Origin: Ampelocalamus luodianensis
Taxonomy: Eukaryota > Streptophyta > Magnoliopsida > Poales > Poaceae
Length of the DNA stretch: 64,000 bases
Reading direction: 5' to 3'
Assembly (NCBI GenBank): GCA_036346255.1
Contig: CM070623.1
Span: 4,010,407 to 4,074,406 of the forward strand
Positions 23,044-34,463 of the stretch are shown here, piece by piece. The stretch's first letter is position 1, and the number at the start of each line of letters is the position of its first letter. Under the pieces are notes generated by a model. That model saw nothing but the letters and a program-made list of their open reading frames with translations. It searched no databases and was not told the DNA's origin. Both the position numbers and the translations under genes were made by a program.

Positions 23044-25104
23044 CACTACTACGTAAAAGGTCTTCGCTGCACGGTTCAAAAATGTTATCACGTATGGTTT
23101 CGTGAGCCGCCGAGTCTATGGGTCGTGATGACATGAGTCATCACAGACGGTTCTTCAAACCGCTCGTGATGCATACTTTCATAGACAAGATTAACTTAGA
23201 ACCGCTCTGTGATGCATACTTTCACGCTATTAACTTAAAATCGCTCGTGATAGGTAATTATCACGATGGTTTGTAGATAAAATCGATTGTGATAGGGAAC
23301 TATCACGTATGGTTTGTAGTGAAATCATATGTGATGACTTTTCTCTATAGACGCTTGTAGCCGAAACCGTCTATGATGATTTCTTTTCATAAAGTCTCCA
23401 TAGCAGAGCTGTGCCTTTAAATCGTCATCATATATATATTATATATATTGTTCAGAGTCAGCCACTTTCAAGAGCTCACGCAAGATGAGGAGGATGAGAC
23501 ACCACCACAGCAACTTCATCTAGCGCATGCAAGTTTAGAAGCATGGCTTCCAAGAGAGCGTCAGACATCCATTACTCGGATATCGATGACATCCACCAAT
23601 TGGATGTCCCGACGCCTCCCGCAGCCATGTTTCTTAAACTTGCATGGGCTCAATCAAGTTGCCCATAGCTGTTATCTCATCCTCCTCATGCTGCGTGGAC
23701 GACCCCCCGAAAGTGGCTGAGAGGCTACGAACAATATATACATAATATATATATGATGCTAGTTTTAAAGGCATAAGCAGACATTGCTTAGAGACTTTAT
23801 AGAGAAGATATCAGGATCCAAGGTAATCTAACAGCTCAAGGCACAATTAATCTATACACAATATCACATCAAATTGCATTTGTGACATCAATTCATCATA
23901 GAAGTATCATCAAATTGCAGGCTCGCCCTCGACCTGCCTAATGTAGTGCTTCCCAACATCGCGCATCTCGCTGGCCGTGTAGAGGAGGAGGCCGAGCACG
24001 ATGTCGCGCCTTGTGGCTGGACGACGGCGCCGCCTGCTCAGGAACACGAGGCCGCTACATGTCTTGAGGCGTGAAGACAAGCGCGAGGCCGACAATGAAG
24101 CAGCTCGTTGCTTCGCGGCAGCCGTGGTTGATGACTGAGGTAGCGCCGCTGTCGTGCCACTTCATCACCTCCTCCCGCTCCACGCCACGCGCGCCCCCAC
24201 TGGCGCGCTTGGACACGCTTGTACATGGCCTTGCAACTAAAATTCAAGAAGATAGAATCTTAATACAAGAATTAATTATCGATATTGACACAACACGAAA
24301 TCCTCACGAGATTTTATTTTTTGCGCCGTATCAATCGACACGATTTTTTGGTTTTGTACGCTACATCATCTTCACAACCGACTATAACCAAACCTACTAA
24401 AAACAAAAGAACATAATACGCACGAGGCTAGTAGGTCGCAAAGGTCACCATGGCCGAGGAGAGCTCGCGCCATGAGGCCGACGATGTGGATGACGACTTC
24501 ATCAGAAGATCAAGGACGGCGATCGCCGAGCTCTCGCCCGCTGGTCTCGCCGCCATGTTCGCGTGCTCACCATGGTGTACTATTCAATACCATGCGTGCT
24601 CACCATGGCGCGCGATAATATCACTCTATAAAACGCTGAAGAGACACATCGTAACGCCGCCGCCGCGAGATTTAAGAGACGATCGACGCCGCCGACGCGG
24701 AGACAAAGAGACGACGCGCCGCTTCGGCAGTGAGACGAAGAGACGATGCATAACGCGCGGGAGCCGAAACATTTAATTATCACAGACGGCTCGATAAAAC
24801 CCGCTCATGAAGTATACCATTATCACGCATTTGCTAGTTCAAAGAACCGCTTTGGAAGTTTCACGACGATTTGCCGTGATAATGATATACTTCACGATGG
24901 TTATTTTACGTAACCGCCTCGTGATACTTCACGATGTTTAAACACTAAACATCTCGTGATATTTCCTCTTCACGCATAGCTTTTAGCGCATCCATTTACA
25001 CAAATGGTCTCTAAACCAAAACCGCTCAGTGATTGCATGTAATATAGACGGTTTTGGTCAACCGCTCATGATGAGACGCCAAGTATTAGCCTTTTGTAGT
25101 AGTG
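23044..25104. mobile_element. Non-autonomous CACTA transposon (2061 bp)
   Basis: The left end is CACTACTACGTAAAAGG and the right end CCTTTTGTAGTAGTG, inverted copies. A perfect 3-bp duplication ATG flanks it (23041-23043 and 25105-25107), the CACTA hallmark. Both ends (23050-23400 and 24780-25100) are dense in subterminal motifs such as ACCGCTCGTGAT and ATCACG, the kind bound by CACTA transposition proteins. No transposase is present. The middle contains a large foldback (23391-23801), and GC-rich gene-like filler (23910-24770) that could be captured host sequence, though I cannot name it. It sits in copia RT/RNase H coding DNA. Confidence 0.95.
23391..23801 (+). ncRNA. Long foldback (candidate small-RNA precursor) inside the CACTA element
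   Basis: The left arm (23391-23567) and right arm (23605-23801) are inverted copies with bulges. Matching blocks from outside in: AAAGTCTC, GCCTTTAAA, CATCATATATATATTAT, TATTGTTC, CAGCCACTTT, GAGGAGGATGAGA, CAACTT, CATGCAAGTTTA, CATGGCT and GCGTC..GACAT. The loop itself contains GACATCCA paired with TGGATGTC (23588-23608). Total length is ~410 nt. Known context: rice miR820 genes lie in CACTA elements and target a DNA methyltransferase gene. The right arm's GCGTGGACGACC only loosely resembles that miRNA, so identity is not claimed. Confidence 0.6.
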
Positions 25105-25628
25105 ATGGTTGCTTTATGCAATGGACAGGGGAGCCGCAATCGATGTGCTACAACGATCGACATGGCGGAGATGTGGATGATCGCAAGGGCACTACGGGGT
25201 GCCGTTGTTTTTGGTCGGGCCCGGCCCCTGGCCGCTGGCGATCGCAGAATGTAAGGTGGTGGTCTTATCCTCGCAAGGCCGAGTACATCGCAGCCACCAC
25301 CATGGTGTGTCAAGGTATATGGCTTGGACGCTTGCTCAATGACCGATGAACAAGGAGCCCACTGCCTAAGTCTCAAGGTGGATAACAAGTCGGCGATCTC
25401 ACTTTGCAAGAACCCTATTTTCCACGATCAAGTAAGCACATTGATACCCATTATCATTTTATTCGTGGAATGTGTTGAACAAGGGAAGATGGAGGTTGAG
25501 TACATTAGCACGTATGATCAACTCACGACATTCTTACAAAGCCACCGGGCGTGTAAAGTTCGAGGAGTTGCGAGCCAAAATTGGTTTGGTCCAAGTCAAG
25601 AAGGAGCCACAAGATTAGGAGGGTGATT
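25105..25628 (+). pseudogene. Ty1/copia RNase H and C-terminus, right piece
   Basis: Readable blocks: GGDVDDRKGTTG (about 25160), KAEYIAATTMVCQGIWLGRL (about 25280-25335), LKVDNKSAISLCKNPIFHD (25373-25428), VEQGKMEVEYISTYDQL (about 25475-25520). These are the conserved RNase H end of plant copia polyproteins. It continues the segment broken at 23043; removing the CACTA element and one ATG rejoins it. Frame shifts near 25200, 25250, 25340 and 25430 show it is dead or misread. It ends just before a purine tract and a possible LTR at 25629. Confidence 0.88.
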
Positions 25629-26604
25629 TGTTGAACTAATCATGTGGGTGTGCTGGCCGAGACATGCTCTTTCACGTGTGAATTGGTTTGAAACAAATCA
25701 ATCATGTTGGATTGGATTGAGTAGTTACCATAGCGTAGGATTGATTAGATATACCTTTCGATACTTTCCTTCCGGTATGCGAATTTGGGATGTGATTCTC
25801 TCCTAATCACGACAGAGATGTCACTCGCATGTAATTTTTTCTTTCCATATCGCTGCATGTAAGCACTACTTTCTATAGCATTTAAATATGAGAGAAGACC
25901 AAAACTCGCAAGGAGTTTGTGCGCACCAAAATCTCGTGTTTCCAAAGGTGAACGTGTGCGTGTGTTTGTGTTCACATTGAGTGTTCTCGCTGTGTTCGCC
26001 TCGTGCCGACAACCACGCCAACGCGCGCGCCGCCATGGTCGATTGGGTTCTTCATCGCAGACGTGGAGCCGCCCCGCCGCTGCTCACGCGAATCGTTGTT
26101 GTCTTAGGGGAGCGAATATCTAGACTTTGAGTCTTATCATAAGTGAGCTCAAAGGTTTCGCACTTAATACCCTATGGCTCTATGGTCACATGTTTTTTTT
26201 TTGCGAAACACCTGAACAACACATAGACGCCCTCACACACGCACACCACCACACGCACGCACTCACACACACGACGCCACGGAAGACGGACGCACTTGGT
26301 CACTCAAACTTTGCTAAAGTGTTATGCAAAGTCATACCACTTGATCGGTTTGATCTTTGGTATCAAAACAATAAGATTGTGAAAGTCACAATCAAATCCA
26401 GAGGATTAATGTTGTACTCTTTTTCCTTTACTTGAGTTTTATCTCACCGATTTTCTCAATTGAAGATTTTTAATAAGGCATTATGTACAATGCAAATTAC
26501 GCGAGTTATGTACTCTTTTCTCCTACCAATTTTTCCTACTAGGTTTTTCAGAGGAGTTTTTAATGAGGTATAAGCATAACGTTGGCAAAGTGACTAATGG
26601 GGAG
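25629..26604 (+). repeat. Copia LTR and downstream fragment
   Basis: TGTTGAACTAATCATGTGGG follows AGGAGGGTGATT, which looks like polypurine tract plus LTR start, so this is probably the 3' LTR of the copia element above. The LTR end is not recognised. The block 25975-26430 recurs at 58800-59105. The last ~150 bases, ending AATGGGGAG, look like the 3' untranslated part and polypurine tract of a second copia element whose LTR starts at 26605. Confidence 0.55.
26190..26296 (-). repeat. Small poly(T)-headed, CA-rich insertion
   Basis: Compared with the related copy at 58960-58990, this copy has extra DNA starting with a run of about ten T followed by GCGAAACACCTGAAC and CACACA-type sequence. TGGTCAC stands on both sides (26183-26189 and 26297-26303). 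On the minus strand this would be a short element with an A tail, as in a SINE or LINE 3' fragment. Confidence 0.4.
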
Positions 26605-26835
26605 TGTTATAACATCATCCCATTAGGCCCAACTATGTGGACACTTTACCCAAACAAGACCCAATAAAGATTGAGGCCTAATACGACCATGAACCATGAG
26701 GCATGGTCTGTCTAGTTTAATCACATATTGCTTATTCTATTGAGAGGACATACCTTATCCCCTTATATAAGGAGGCAGAATCGCTCCTTGTACACACATC
26801 TTTTAGATAATGGAAGAGAAAATCTCTCCCGACTT
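26605..26835 (+). repeat. Copia LTR, 5' part, interrupted by the LINE
   Basis: TGTTATAACATC follows the purine tract AATGGGGAG. A TATA box (TTATATAAGG, about 26763-26772) is followed by CTCCTTGTACACAC and GGAAGAGAAAATCTCTC, a common tail of plant copia LTRs. The LTR end is missing; LINE 3' sequence appears from about 26835. Confidence 0.65.
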
Positions 26836-26879
26836 CTGCATCAATGATGCACACACTCAATTTATTTAAGCGCTGCCAG

Positions 26880-27420
26880 TTACAACAAACAACCTAAGAT
26901 AAAAACGGCTAGCATCCTTGCAACCGAGAACACATTCTTAATCATTACAAATTCTATGACTAAGCCTCCACCCACGAAAATTGAGGATTTGCTTCGCCAC
27001 AAATTCCAACTTTTGACATCCCTCCAACATGATCTCCTTCGATCCGATTCAGAGGTCCGCCATGCATTTAGCCAGATCCACTCAATAAGATAACTCAGCA
27101 ATGATTAGTAAAATTCTTGTTGTTAAAAACAACATCATTTCGACATAACCAAATAGACCAACATAAGGCACTAACTCCCACAAGGAGTTGTGACTTGAGC
27201 TTTTTAGGAATTCCATCTAACCAATTCCCAAACATGTTAGCCATGTTCATCGGAGGATCTAAATTAAACGCACATTTCACAACCCACCATGCCATACGTG
27301 CAAAGGGGCACTCAAAGAAAAGATGTCAATTGTTTCTCTTAATACGTAAACAACACTTTGTACTTCCCGCCCAATTTCTTTTAAGCAAAGTTGTCTTTAG
27401 TTAATACAATCCCACTTTTG
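26880..27420 (-). pseudogene. LINE ORF2 C-terminal region (zf-RVT)
   Basis: The frame at 27095-27295 gives CAFNLDPPMNMANMFGNWL and SALCWSIWLCRNDVVFNNK, the standard zf-RVT region seen at the end of plant L1 ORF2. The preceding stretch has C/H residues of the zinc motif (KRQCLRIKRNN-like, about 27330-27360) in another frame. The tail at 26880-27101 follows in a different frame. Confidence 0.8.
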
Positions 27421-28319
27421 AGATACCACATGAAAATTTTTACTTTTAATGGCATCTTAATGCTCCAAAACCAATTCCTAGTGTGGGCTTGAACTGTACA
27501 ATAAGCGCTGATATAAAGATCGCACCGAGAAAAGACTCGACTTATTCAAATGCCATCTCAAAACATCCTTATGCAAGCCTAATTGAACATCAAAAATTTT
27601 CACCCAAGCTCATTCCAAGCTCAGAACTTATTCCCAACAAGAGGTCGTTAAAAGAAATATTAAAGGGATTTGAACTCAAAACAAGAGCTACTAAATCGCC
27701 CTTTCTCCTAACCACATTGTAAAGCATTGGGAATTGCCTTGCAACAGAGAATTTCCCATCCAAATATCTTCCCAAAACCTCGCTTGCATTCCGTTCTTAA
27801 CTTGGAATGAACCAAACCAAAAACTGATTTTTAATTTTCATAAGCTCCCACTGTAAATGAGACGCTCGTGTTTATTAACCACCGCGAAAGACTCTTCTCA
27901 CCCAAATATTTCTTTGTTAGCAAAGATCGCCACACACCTTGTTCATTAAGCAACTTAAACAACCACTTCCCTAACAAGCTTTTATTTTTGGTGTCTAAGT
28001 TCAATTCCTGCACCACCAAGCTCTTTAGGGGAACACACTAAACTCCATTTAGCAAGCCTATATTTGCGCTTATGACTATCACTCGCCAAAAATCTAGATC
28101 GATAAAAATCTAGTCTTTTGAGAACCGCCTAGGAACCTGAAAAAGAAAACATAAACATAGGTAAACTACTTAGGACCGAGTTAATAAGCACCCATCGCCA
28201 CCAATGTATATATTTTTTCCTTTCCAATCGCTAAGCTTTTCTCAACCCGTTCTTCAACCCCTTCCAATCACTATTCCTTAACTTTCAAGTGAATGGGAAT
28301 ACCTAAGTACCTAAAAGGA

Positions 28320-29260
28320 AACACACCCACTTCACAACCAAATAATCGTATACTGTGTTTCGTGATCTTTGACAAAGACTAAAAGTAAAATCTCACTTTT
28401 ATGAAAATTAATCTTTAAACCAGATAAATGCTCAAAAACACAAAGAATAAGCTTAAGATTTTTAGCCTGTTCCAAATCATTATTCAAGAAAAGGATCGTG
28501 TCATCAGCATATTGTAATATTGACAACCCATCATCAATCAAGTGAGGAACAACTCCTGTTAAAAGACCAGCTGCTTTAGCTCTAGAAATAAAGATGGCAA
28601 GCATATCCGCCACAAGATTAAAAAGAACAGGAGACAAAGGATCACCTTGTCTAAGACCCTTATGAGTTTGGAAAAAAGCCCCAAGATCATCATTGACCTT
28701 TATACCAACACTCCCTCCCTTGATCACACTTTCCACCCAGGAACACCACTTAGGGGAAAAGCCTTCATCCTCAAAGTTTGAAGTAAAAACGGCCATTTTA
28801 CTTTGTCATACGCTTTCTCAAAATCCACCTTAAAAACAATACCATCCAAATTCTTCTTATGAAGCTCATGGATGGTTTCATGTAAAATAACTACACCATC
28901 CAGAATAAATCTCCCCTGCATGAACGCTGACTGGGAGGGCCGAACAACCTTTTGAGCTACTCTCATAAGCCTATTAGTAACTACTTTAGTAAAAATTTTA
29001 AAACTAACATTAAGCATACAAATTGGCCTAAAATGTTGTATTTGCTTAGCATCATTTTTTTTGGGAAGTAAAGTAATAATCCCAAAATTCAAGCTAAAAA
29101 TAGACACAAGCAACTATGAAAATCATGAAACATGGCCATCAAGTCATTTTTAATGACTTCCCAAAACACTGATAGAACTCACCGAAAACCATCCGCCCCG
29201 CGCTTATTGTGATCCATTTGAAAATAGCTTCTTTCACCTCCTTTTCAAAGAAAAGGCTCA
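28320..29260 (-). pseudogene. LINE ORF2 reverse transcriptase
   Basis: Two long frames cover the RT. 28724-29113 gives GIITLLPKKNDAKQIQHFRP, MLNVSFKIFTKVVTNRL, SQSAFMQGRFILDGVVILHE and FKVDFEKAYDKVKW. 28332-28796 gives GLRQGDPLSPVLFNLVADML and the catalytic box YADD (28500-28511). This is textbook non-LTR RT order. The two frames overlap with a shift near 28760. The enzyme would copy LINE RNA at a nicked chromosomal site. Confidence 0.95.
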
Positions 29261-29699
29261 AGAAGATAAATGTTTTCCTCATCCTAAAACTTGAGCCATA
29301 TCATCCGTAAAGCCTCAATCATAGATAAATGATTTACTTTACTGCCCAAACAAATCTTTATAATAATTGGTGATATACTTTTTTAATTGTACATCACCCC
29401 AATAATTCCATCCTCTTGTTCGAGTTTAAAAATTCTTTGTTTTCTATGCTTCCCATTTGCAATCAAATGATAATAGCGTATTCCTATCACCCTCCAAGAG
29501 AAATTTCGCTGGCCCTTTGATACCATTTAATTTCTTCTTCTCTTAACAGATGAGCCAACCTTTCATTAGCAGCTTTTTTAAGGTTTACCTCAATATTGAC
29601 AACCTCCATACTCTCAACCTTTTTATCAAGCTTATCAACCAACAAGTTAAGCTTCTAACTTTTCCTTTTATAAGACCCACGGTACTTTTTGCCCAACCT

Positions 29700-30560
29700 C
29701 AAGATATCGCCTAAGAGATCTAACCTTACATCACAACTATGTAAGGCCGATCGACTCAGATAACCCATCCCCACACCTCCGCTACCATCTCTAAACCCCT
29801 CCCTACACAACCACTTAATTCAAATTTAAACAAAGGTCGACAACCTCTATAGGGAGCATCTTTTGTACTTAACAAGAACGTGCAGATCGACAAGGACCTC
29901 TCAAGAGCAACAACAAGGACCAAAGGAAACTTCGCTCCCAATCTGCACTCATTAAAACTCTATCCAGCCGAAAGTTGGATTATCTAACGATTGGCCCAAG
30001 TAAATTGTCTACTGATAAAACTATTTTCTTAAATCCAAATTATTAATCACAAGATTAAACAAAAATGCCATCTATAGTCAATGTGATCCTTATTCTTTCA
30101 CTCAAATTCCTAATGATGTTAAAATCACCTCTAATTAAAATGGGAATTGTCTCTTTCTACAAGCATGAACAAGCTCATTAAGGAACATCTCCTTGTAATG
30201 AGGTCGAGCCGCACCGTAAATAGCCACTAGACTCCATCGAAATCATCCGCCTATTTTTTAAATGAAACTTCACATAAAAATCACCAAAGATCAATCGATC
30301 CAATGTCAAAGACCCTCGATCCACCCCGAGGAGGATACCTCCGACCGACTCCCGAGGAGGGGAAAAGTGCCACAAAAATCCCTACCACCACAAAGATGAT
30401 TAAGGCTAGCCACCGAGAACTCTCTTTTAACAGCTTTCAAGAATGGCTATAAAATCTAAATGATGCTCTTTAACCATGTCACAAATAAAACGATGTTTAG
30501 CCAAGTCACCTAGACTCTGCTATTCCAAAAAGACCTTTCATTTCAATTTTAGTTTGATCG
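29700..30560 (-). pseudogene. LINE ORF2 endonuclease (APE-type)
   Basis: The N-terminal strand reads NSRGLGDLAKHRFICDMVKE (about 30470-30530), followed by LDFIAILES (E of the usual QET), GGRDFCGTFPPP and GGILLGVDRGSL (about 30290-30350) and GDFYVKFHLKNR. The final catalytic stretch near 29880 reads LSICTFLL where families have a S-D-H motif; one indel at CGATCTG would explain this. Stops occur near 30410 and 30240. Confidence 0.8.
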
Positions 30561-30899
30561 GTTTAGGAAGAGGGCTTTTTCCTTTCTTCTTCCAGATGAT
30601 CGCTTATTAGTGACCGAGTAAAATTAGTCATATCGCCCTCCAAAGCATCTACATCTATATCCCTACAAACATGATTAAGAGCCGAGAGATCGTGTAATCC
30701 TCATTCTCACCTCCACCTCCTCAACATCTACACTTCCTTTCTTTTTCATTCTTCCATATTCAATATTCTTAATATTGTTAATAGAACTAGCAATATCTAC
30801 CTCATCGCCCCTAAAGAAATTCCAATGCTAGCAACTTTGTCAATAATTTGCTCATCGGAAAAGACAAAAGGACAGATTATTATCGACTTACTTGGGTCA

Positions 30900-33500
30900 A
30901 ATTCAAGGTTACGAATTTGCGACGCCGCTTAGCCTTTTGAACCATGTCTTCATCGCCGAATTCGATTCTTTAAACGCCACTTTGCCTAAGCTCCCCGCAT
31001 CAATCACACTATGAATACTCGCCGCTTGCAAATCCCAACCGTTCGTACTGAGCATTCTCGCCAACGTAATGACCTCTACCACCCTCCCGCCACCCCTAAA
31101 CCACCCATAGAGGCGCCAACACCATCCAACCGAGAGGCGAACTCCACCGAGCGCCAAGGATCGACCCACCTTGGTATTGCCCTCGCGACCAAGAACTAGC
31201 AGCCCCAATCGTCGCTTCAAACCCACACGGCTCCACCTCAAGATCAAAAGACTCACCACATTGGCACTCTTACCGGCATATCACCAACTATCTCGCTCAA
31301 TTGACAAACCTCTAACCTGGGCAAATCTCTTCTCCACCAGCCACTAAGATGTCGCCTTTGTTACCAATCGACCGAATCGCACTCTCAGACTAATCGGTTG
31401 AACAGCAAGACACTTTGGCAAAACACCACCGTAGTCTTCCCGCACGCCGCCTCGCTCAAACTCCTACCTCAACATGCACGACGGACACCCCATCCTCATG
31501 AGCACCCATCTTTGTCTCTTTCTAGACGCCTACGTAATCCGTGATGGTATCCGGCCACTGCACTCCAAATTATTCCCTTAAAGTTAGAAGACGATCGACC
31601 TTACGGCTCTCAAGCTCATAAGCACCGTTATCCGAATTATTCTTGGTCTCTTAGACTCTCCGTCCTCCATCTCAACATCTTTGCCCCTGCTTGGATTGCT
31701 CCATCCTCAAAATCATCACCACGATCGACTACTTCGCACAATCGTATCCTCCACGTAATCTTCTACTTTGAAAAAATGTCGAAACAGATTCACGAACCAC
31801 AATCTCCACACTAGAAGGTATGGCATCCGATCTAGCACACCCACCAAAGATACGAACTAAATCGTTTTACGCACACTTTCCATGTCCACCCGTAGCAATG
31901 CCAATGACCGAACCTATTGCACAAAGACTCGTAAAATCACGAATTTCCAAAGGCACTCCTAAGACTAACCCAAACTTTCAGAATTGGTATTTAGAGCAGC
32001 CTCGAGTTCCATTCCTCAAATTGTAACACCACCTTATGTTCCTTCACATTAATGTCACCAATAGCCACCATACGTAAGCAATTCCAACCTATTCGGAAAT
32101 GAACCAAAACTCCTTTTCCCCAAGAGTCTCCACGTGGTTGCCAATTCAAAGGAATTAGCCTTCTCACTCGCAATCAACATACCTTCTGACATCGGCCTCC
32201 AATTATCCGCACCGCCCAGCCTTGTTGTTTTCTTCACCTTCTTTGTCCCCGCTATTGGGATTTGATAAAACCCCAATCCATCCGCTCCAAACCACATAAA
32301 TTGGCATAGGTCTCAGATCATCGCCAATGGACATTTATTTGCCAAATGGTCATTGCCCTCACAAATATCACATAATAAATCGACTTTGCAATTAGCAATT
32401 CCATGCCCTTTCCTTTGCATCTAAGCACACCATGTGAGAAACATCACCAGATCCTCGTTGTTAACCGACATATTGTTGAACCGCCTCGCCTCAGCCTTCG
32501 CCGCCGCCGGTCCTCCCACGCCCACCGAGAGGCGCCTAAATCGACGCGATCATGGATAGATGCATTGCTACCAAAACCAATGACCGAGAAACTCCGCGCC
32601 ACCAGCACCTCCAGCCCCGCCGCTCGACCACTAGTTCCACCGCTGATGAGAACCGACCGTGCTCGTGACTTGCCCTCCGCCTCCACCAACGTAATCGATG
32701 TCCTCGACCGCCCGCCCAAAGCCAAGCACCCCACCGCTCAGATTTGATCGCCATTGCCCATGACAAAGCTGCGTTTCTACAGCCAAAGCTATTCACAACC
32801 GCATCACCCACCCGTTCGCAATGGCCACCGGCCGCCGCCCTCGAACCATCAACGCCGCCCACCCCAACTCAAGGTCGCTCGCCAACCCCGGCCGCGAATG
32901 ACCATCATTGCCACGAGCCCGCCCGACCAAACATGCCGACCGATTGCCTAAACCTTCCCGCAACGGATCACCCAACACCGGAAGTTGGTCGTGCTCACGC
33001 TGCGACAAAGAACTCCGCTTCGTCTATCCCAACTTCTACCAAAGACCTTACGCATCCGTGGTAGACCGATCCTCGCTGAAAGGTTCGCGACATCAACCAC
33101 CGCGACTCACCAGATGGGCTCGCCCAACAAACTCAAAGACCAACCAAATCTTGAAAACCCGACAAACCGCAAATCAGCCCCAAGATTCAAGTCCGTCCCA
33201 AAGATTCAAAATTTGAACGCCACCACATCACCCATCAATTTCGCCCTTCATCGCCTCGCGCAACACACCCGCATTTCACCAATGGCGCAACTCCAACCCG
33301 ACACACCCTACCGAACGAGGACATCGGCGAGCATGCTTAATGGTGTCGCCATCACAAAGTTGGCGATCAAGCAGGCGGCGCAAAGGCCCCATCCGTGGTC
33401 GCCCTCCACCCACACCCTTCTTGCTCCACCAGTAGAATCCCCACCGCATGAAGCTCCGTTGTCGAATATCCCAAAGAACGGCTTCTCCAATAACTAAATC
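30900..33500 (-). pseudogene. LINE ORF1 (RNA-binding protein), main part
   Basis: Two knuckle-like blocks occur at about 32330-32420 on the minus strand: KGKGHGIANC and CDICEGNDHLANKCP, as in plant L1 ORF1 proteins with DUF4283 and zf-CCHC. Downstream, 32055-32297 gives GFYQIPIAGTKKVKK and a LLGKRSFGSFPNRLELL block. The N-terminal side (32440-33500) is Ala/Pro-rich and broken, with EKPFFGIFDNGASCGG at about 33440-33490. The C-terminal segment 30909-31259 (minus) is a decayed tail. ORF1 proteins coat LINE RNA. The N-terminus lies at 55283-55533. Confidence 0.75.
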
Positions 33501-34463
33501 ACTTGTAAGCTTCGAGGACGCCCCACGCCCACCGCCCCCTTACCTCCCGTCACAGCCCCAACTAATTAAATTGGATTAGTTTGTAATTCACTAACATGCA
33601 TTCTCAAATTCAAATCATTTCATAATTTATTGCACTTGGAAAATCATAAAAACATGAACCTACCCTTCAAATTTGAATTTCAATTCAAATCATGATAAAA
33701 GTTGTGATCATCATCCGAACCAATTTATTCAAATACTAAATTAATTATCATGAATTAATATAATTTTTCCAAAATTTTTGGGACTAGTTTGAACATCATT
33801 AAAATTCAAACAACATTTATAGACATACAACATGTTTGAATTTAAATATCACAAACTATATATTGAACAAGAGGGTTTTATAATTTTTATGGGAACTATA
33901 TATTCTGTGACCCCACAAATTATTTCATGATTTCATGATTTTAGGAATTTTATTTTTATTTTTAAGCCTCAATCAAAGTAGAGTTTTCAAATTAAATGTC
34001 ACAACCCAAACCTAAACCCTAGTCCGCACTATTCATCGTCCGAGTTCGACCGGCGAGTCGACTCGATCAAGCCACCTAGTCGCACCAAACCTTGGCCGTC
34101 GGATTATGATCGGAGCGCCCATTTAAGCCACGCCTCACCGCTTTCGCCCCACGCCTTGAGCCACTACCGCTGGCCCCGCGCCGCTTCTTCTTCAACCTCT
34201 CGCTGGTGCTGCAGACCGCCGCCACGCCGCCGGGCGATGCCTTGCACGCCGTGGTCGCCATCCCGCCACCGCCCGAGTGACCACTCCTCGTGCTTGAGCC
34301 GCCTCACACCGCCCTCACCCTAACGCCTCTCGCCTTAAGACCCCTCCATGCCCACCTTTACCCTCACCTCTCTCTCTCTGATCGAGGAGGGGAGGCTAGC
34401 TCGAGCCCGCACACCTGTAAGCTCCACCCGTGGCTCCTCCTTTCTTCCCTGCTCGATGCCATC

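Larger units (their letters stand above)
26836..33547 (-). mobile_element. L1-type LINE, main part
   Basis: On the minus strand the order is ORF1 (zinc knuckles near 32330-32410), endonuclease (about 30550-29700), reverse transcriptase (about 29250-28330) and C-terminal zf-RVT region (27420-26880). A 3' tail at about 26880-26836 (AATAAATTGAGTGTGTGC, ATCATTGATGCAGAAG) resembles grass LINE 3' UTRs. The 5' part is displaced to 55283-~55620 by the insertion of a solo LTR with TSD CCTCC. Multiple stops and shifts make it non-autonomous now. No clear poly(A) or TSD for the LINE itself. Confidence 0.9.

Noticed and set aside
23601..23801. Direct assignment of the CACTA foldback as miR820
   Set aside because: Only a short, gapped resemblance to the miRNA core is visible; without small-RNA data or alignment the name is not justified.
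32403..33497. Plus-strand Pro/Thr-rich ORFs
   Set aside because: Antisense to LINE ORF1, whose zinc knuckles and N-terminal blocks read on the minus strand.
33997..34010. TGTCACAACCC as the start of the host LTR
   Set aside because: The CCTCC duplication at 33543-33547 and 55283-55287 fits a start at 33548, and the reverse LTR at 2690-7345 includes the 33548-33997 segment.
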